DNA from: Elysia marginata
Taxonomy: Eukaryota > Mollusca > Gastropoda > Plakobranchidae
NCBI GenBank assembly: GCA_019649035.1
Contig: BMAT01009499.1
Coordinates: 103,356-154,945, forward strand
Reading direction: 5' to 3'
Length of the DNA: 51,590 bases
Shown here: piece after piece, positions 47,790 through 51,590 of the stretch
How positions within the stretch are numbered: position 1 is the stretch's first letter
How the letters are laid out: each line of letters begins with the position of its first letter
Notes under the pieces: generated by a model
The model's database searches: none
Seen by the model: only the letters and a program-made list of their open reading frames with translations
What the model was told of the DNA's origin: nothing
Position numbers and translations under genes: made by a program

Positions 47790-48100
47790 GCATTACACAT
47801 TTAGGCCTAGCTCCGAACGCCTTCTTCGCTTCCAGCTCGATGTCCCTGAAGACCGCCTGCCAGTTCTGACACTCAAAACATGTCTTTGAGAAAGTGAAGT
47901 GTTCCACACCGCTACGTGTGCATAATGGTGCTTTTCTTAAACATTATTTCAGCTCTTCACATTAGTGTCCGTGCTTTGTAGTTGGGGGATAAAGAGGGGC
48001 TGTTGTCTTTGTCTTCAATATTGGAGAGTGAGAGAATTGAATCCAAGACATGACCTCATAATGTACACTAGCTTACACACAAACAAAAGCCGTCAGGCCA
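47790..48100 (-). mobile_element. Decayed tRNA-SINE candidate
   Basis: On the minus strand 48100-48023 resembles a worn tRNA-like head: TGACGGCTTTTGTTTGTGTG as box A region, GAGGTCATG, then TTGGATTCAATTCTC as box B region. A GC-richer body of about 230 bp follows and ends near AAATGTGTAATGCAC. An open frame of about 70 codons inside the body (47907-47695) looks protein-like, but I attribute it to the element. A real host exon here cannot be excluded. Confidence 0.35.
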
Positions 48101-48125
48101 ACCCCTGTCTCTCTCAGGTGAGAAG

Positions 48126-48147
48126 AATATCGATCTTGATCGATATT
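48126..48147. repeat. Near-perfect 22-bp palindrome
   Basis: AATATCGATC, two T, GATCGATATT: perfect 10-bp arms around a 2-base centre, holding two ATCGAT cores. It lies just outside the decayed SINE candidate. Confidence 0.5.
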
Positions 48148-51100
48148 GTCAAGTGCAACTTTTTAAAAGGAACATTTATAGTGAACGCTCTTACGATCAA
48201 TTTTCCTCTAAGCCCAAAAGTCAATGATAGAATAAAAAAAAAACTATGCTTCTCAAAATAAACTTGCATGATTTAATGAAGCGAAAGTAATGAAAAACCA
48301 ACCTTAAAAACTAAGGAATAGTTTTTAGTTTTTAGTGTTTAGCATCTATGCATTACACTGAAAGTTAAAATCTTTTTAAAAAAAAACGCTTTTTTTTTTA
48401 GATGTAAGCTTCTTCTCGCACTTCTTTTAGATATAAAGGGCAATTTATTGTTTGTAAAAAACAAGATAAACAGGAACAGTTTAAAGGCTACTTGCCATCA
48501 CAACAAATCCCAAATAAACCTACTATAAGATGTGCATAAACATATTAGAAGAAATTCAAGGCTTACTTACATGTGTTGATGAACGTAACTCAGTTGTTCT
48601 TAGCACTATCATAATCATGGCCCAAATACATAACTATAGAATAAATTGTGTTATATCCATTCTGTATAATGTAAGTTGTATTCGAGTGTAATCCTCTAGC
48701 CCCGTACTATCTCACTCGACCAGTACCAGGACACTATGAGAAATTCACGTCAACGGCCAGTCAATCTCTTCTTTCATTGCCTGTGTGACAGAGATCTAGA
48801 GCTGACGCCTGTTGGGCTTAAAATCTTGAGTTTGGGAAAATCTACTGTCGCTTATCGTGGTTACAACATAAATCGACGGAGTACAGACGGCATGCTCAAA
48901 AGCCTGTTATTGCTCGGCTAGTGAGACAGGGGAGGGGTGGGGTCACGCGGGCGGGGGAGATCGATTTGGGGGCACCTTGTCTAAACACAGCACTGAGAGG
49001 ATACTTGAAACTTATGGTCACCAGCTTGAAGGAGGGACGATTGACCGGTGCCCAGTGGTGTCCAGTGTTAGCATGACCTTCTAGAGTTTGCCGTTGTCTG
49101 GTAATGCCCATGCTTGACCATTGTCATAACATACACCATGCATCGATAGGTCCTGGTGTGGGGCACAAAGAATAACTGTCACCTGTGGGGAACCAATACA
49201 GCGGGAAGAAAAGAAAGACGCCACAGACAACTTAAAGAAAAGCAAAGGTTTAATTTTCGAAAGGAAAAATATTTTTTCTACCCCCTTCCCACTGCCCTTT
49301 CCAGTCTGTGAATAGGCCTAGTTTAGGATATTATGCAGGATAGTATGAAATCAGTGACAAGTGATTCTGCAGCGATGGAAAAACCTGTTTTCAAATGAAA
49401 GACTGGTTGGAAGCTCGTAATTCAAATTTTGAAAATATGTATGTCAAAGTCGAAAAAATATCAACAACCACAGGATCCTCATTAGACATAATAAATCCAA
49501 CAAAGAGAACAAAACAATAGCTATGTCTTAACAATATGAGTATTCAAAAATAAAAGAAAGTAGTGAATGTGATAAAATAATCAGAACATTTTTATTGAAG
49601 ATCCATACATCAAATTACGAGAATGTTAGAATCTGCAATCTACGGCAAGCAAACCTGAACATGAAGCAGGTGTTACCCATAAGAAAGCATGGGATGGCAA
49701 ATAGGTTACTCATTGGTCTAGTCTGATTGTGTTTTAATGAGCGGAATGTTGATATTTAGCTCGACAGTGACACCACTCAGTTCCTTGACTTAAAAACAAA
49801 GCTTGAGTAATCACACTTTATCGCAGAATTCTCTTTTTTAAGAAAAATTGTGAAAAGGCAAAGCATACACTGAATAGTAGAAATTTATCATCTTCTTACT
49901 AACTGGTATGAGCCTCTTATAGCTTGCTGGTTAGATTTTATAATTCCACAAGTCACTCGATATGCCACGACTACCATTTAGCAGGTTTATAAATATGTAA
50001 GAAGGCATTGTATGCATAAATTACAAGTTTTCTCGTTATGCCGCTCTAATTTCATAGCTTTGGATATTTCCCCAACTTTTGTAATAACATTAACAGATTT
50101 CTAAATATTCTATATATTCAATGGCTTATATAGAGGATCAGATGGGATCGACTACATTGTGTGTAGCTTATGTACGCTCTGAGATGCTTTTAGTTTCTTA
50201 TGTTACGGCATTGTGTGGACCAGATTTACTCGGTAGAAATACCTTAGAAGTTAGATCTAAGTCTTCTAGTGGTCGAGAATATGTTAACAAAAAATCTTTT
50301 TTTTTTTATATTAGTAGGGGCTGTTTTTTTTTTTGCCTTTAGATATTTTCTCGAAGCCTTCTGTTGAAAAAACTTTGTTCCTCTATTTATTTAAAAATAA
50401 GAAGAAAAAAACCGCTAGATCTGTCGATTACTGTACTTGAGTATAAGCTTAGCCCACTCTGGTCAATCGTGTTTTGGATTCAATTTGTTTATGATTAGCT
50501 TAGAGTGATACACACAATTTTAATGTATCGTTCTCGTTGCTGCTTCTGCATATGCTGATGTTGGATTTGCTTGTTTCAGTTAACTATTCAAGCTGTGTAT
50601 AAAAAAATCAAAGCTTTTTTTTTCTTTTCTTTTTTTTTTAATTATTCAATTTTTTAAATAAAAAAAAATAATATCGGGCTACATGCAGGCGTTGGCATGG
50701 GAAGGGAGACAAATGAGACAAGTTTGAGAGTTTTAAAATATTATTTTAACTTTACTTGATATTTGTAGTCACTTATGTCGAGTTCACCTTCTAATAGTTC
50801 TAATAATTTCGTCCACTGTTTATGCCGTATTTTTGTAAGCTGCGTATAACAATCATATTGAATATGAGTCGCAATAGAGCTGTGTGGATAAGCAAATCAA
50901 ACTTTTTTTAGGAAGAGTATATTATATTTGAAACATATACCTTCCTTGAAATAAAGTTAATTTGTATAACAATGAAGTCTTTTAGACTAGGTCAATACAC
51001 GAGTAGTAGCTACTCGTACTAGCAAACTTGAGGTGTGGCAGACAGCGATCCATTATCTTCGGTTCACAGTGATGTCAACTCCCATCCTTTGACATCAACG

Positions 51101-51590
51101 TGAAGTCTCTTGGGGGCGCTTTGAATAGTCAAAGGGAAAATGGCCGTTGACTGTCCCTTTACGTTTATATTTCTTGTTCTCCTTTGACTCTTCTTGTGAA
51201 ATGCTAGTTCTTAGCTGGAATGTACATACTTCTTTTTTTTTTTTTATTCAATAAACACGAAGAGGGACAAAACAATGGGTCAGAAAGAGGACAGTGGCCG
51301 TGGGAACGTTAACATTTGCCGCTATAGTAACATTAGTACACAATAATAACGTCAAAACTACGACATTTTTAGACCATTAGTAGTAATAATTACCCTGAAA
51401 TAGTACTTATATTACCAGCATAAATTTTGAATGTTTTTATAACTGTATTAAGATAAAAAGCGACATGTGTGTATATGTAAAGTGAAAATATTAACACTAA
51501 CAGTAACAATTACAGTATAGCTCATAATAAATAAAAGAAGAGTAAAATCAATTATGATAATACTAATGATTATTGCAATATCAATAATAG
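48148..51590. other. Gene-poor right end
   Basis: A GC-richer block at about 48690-49200 has frames of 61-71 codons on opposite strands and no known motif; it may be an unrecognised element. The rest is AT-rich, with T-rich runs near 50290-50340 and 50615-50640. A small hairpin GATGTCAA / TTGACATC lies at about 51072-51097. Confidence 0.5.

Noticed and set aside
48736..49111. Opposing 61- and 71-codon frames in a GC-richer block
   Set aside because: No motif in either; mutual shadows in what may be an unrecognised repeat.

Overview
The window is AT-rich eukaryotic DNA with very low gene density. It looks like a lophotrochozoan, most plausibly a gastropod mollusc. That placement is inferred from tRNA-derived SINE heads (one followed by a CORE-like body), broken Helitron, L2/CR1-type LINE and mariner-type remnants, and heavy CT, TATC, TAC, GAT and TTA microsatellites. 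Most open frames of 60-180 codons are chance frames or lie in simple repeats. Two assembly gaps (19508-19530 and 36502-36590) both sit at GA-rich sequence.

Layout. 1-3760: non-coding, with an 853-924 CT tract, a strong 32-bp inverted repeat (1863-2009) and a 180-bp GA tract. 3762-4415: an internally deleted Helitron protein pseudogene on the minus strand. 4930-6471: a TATC array, a perfect 12-bp hairpin, a 32-bp inverted repeat and a mariner-like transposase scrap. 12215-13440: a second, independent internally deleted Helitron, embedded in minisatellites and a dense cluster of TCTAGA/AGATCT motifs. 13880-14660: a decayed satellite of about 155-bp period. 16180-16830: a 33-bp satellite split by a tRNA-SINE with an 8-bp target-site duplication. 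18171-19192: four clustered trinucleotide arrays. 22707-22859 and 27794-27947: two copies of one TA-flanked MITE-like element. 24713-25011, 35851-35926 and 45532-46296: LINE fragments. 34530-34741: a CORE-type tRNA-SINE.

The only convincing host gene is on the minus strand at 43670-44932. It is a 420-codon open frame of raised GC, with an in-frame stop just upstream of its ATG and a good 3' splice site about 70 bases further up, so it is probably the coding exon of a gene with a spliced 5' UTR. I recognise no domain in it. No rRNA, no functional tRNA, no CRISPR array and no operon-like structure was seen. I did not find a clear undescribed biological system. The most interesting items are the orphan gene, the two N-terminus-to-C-terminus fused Helitron relics, the MITE pair, and the SINE trapped inside a satellite.
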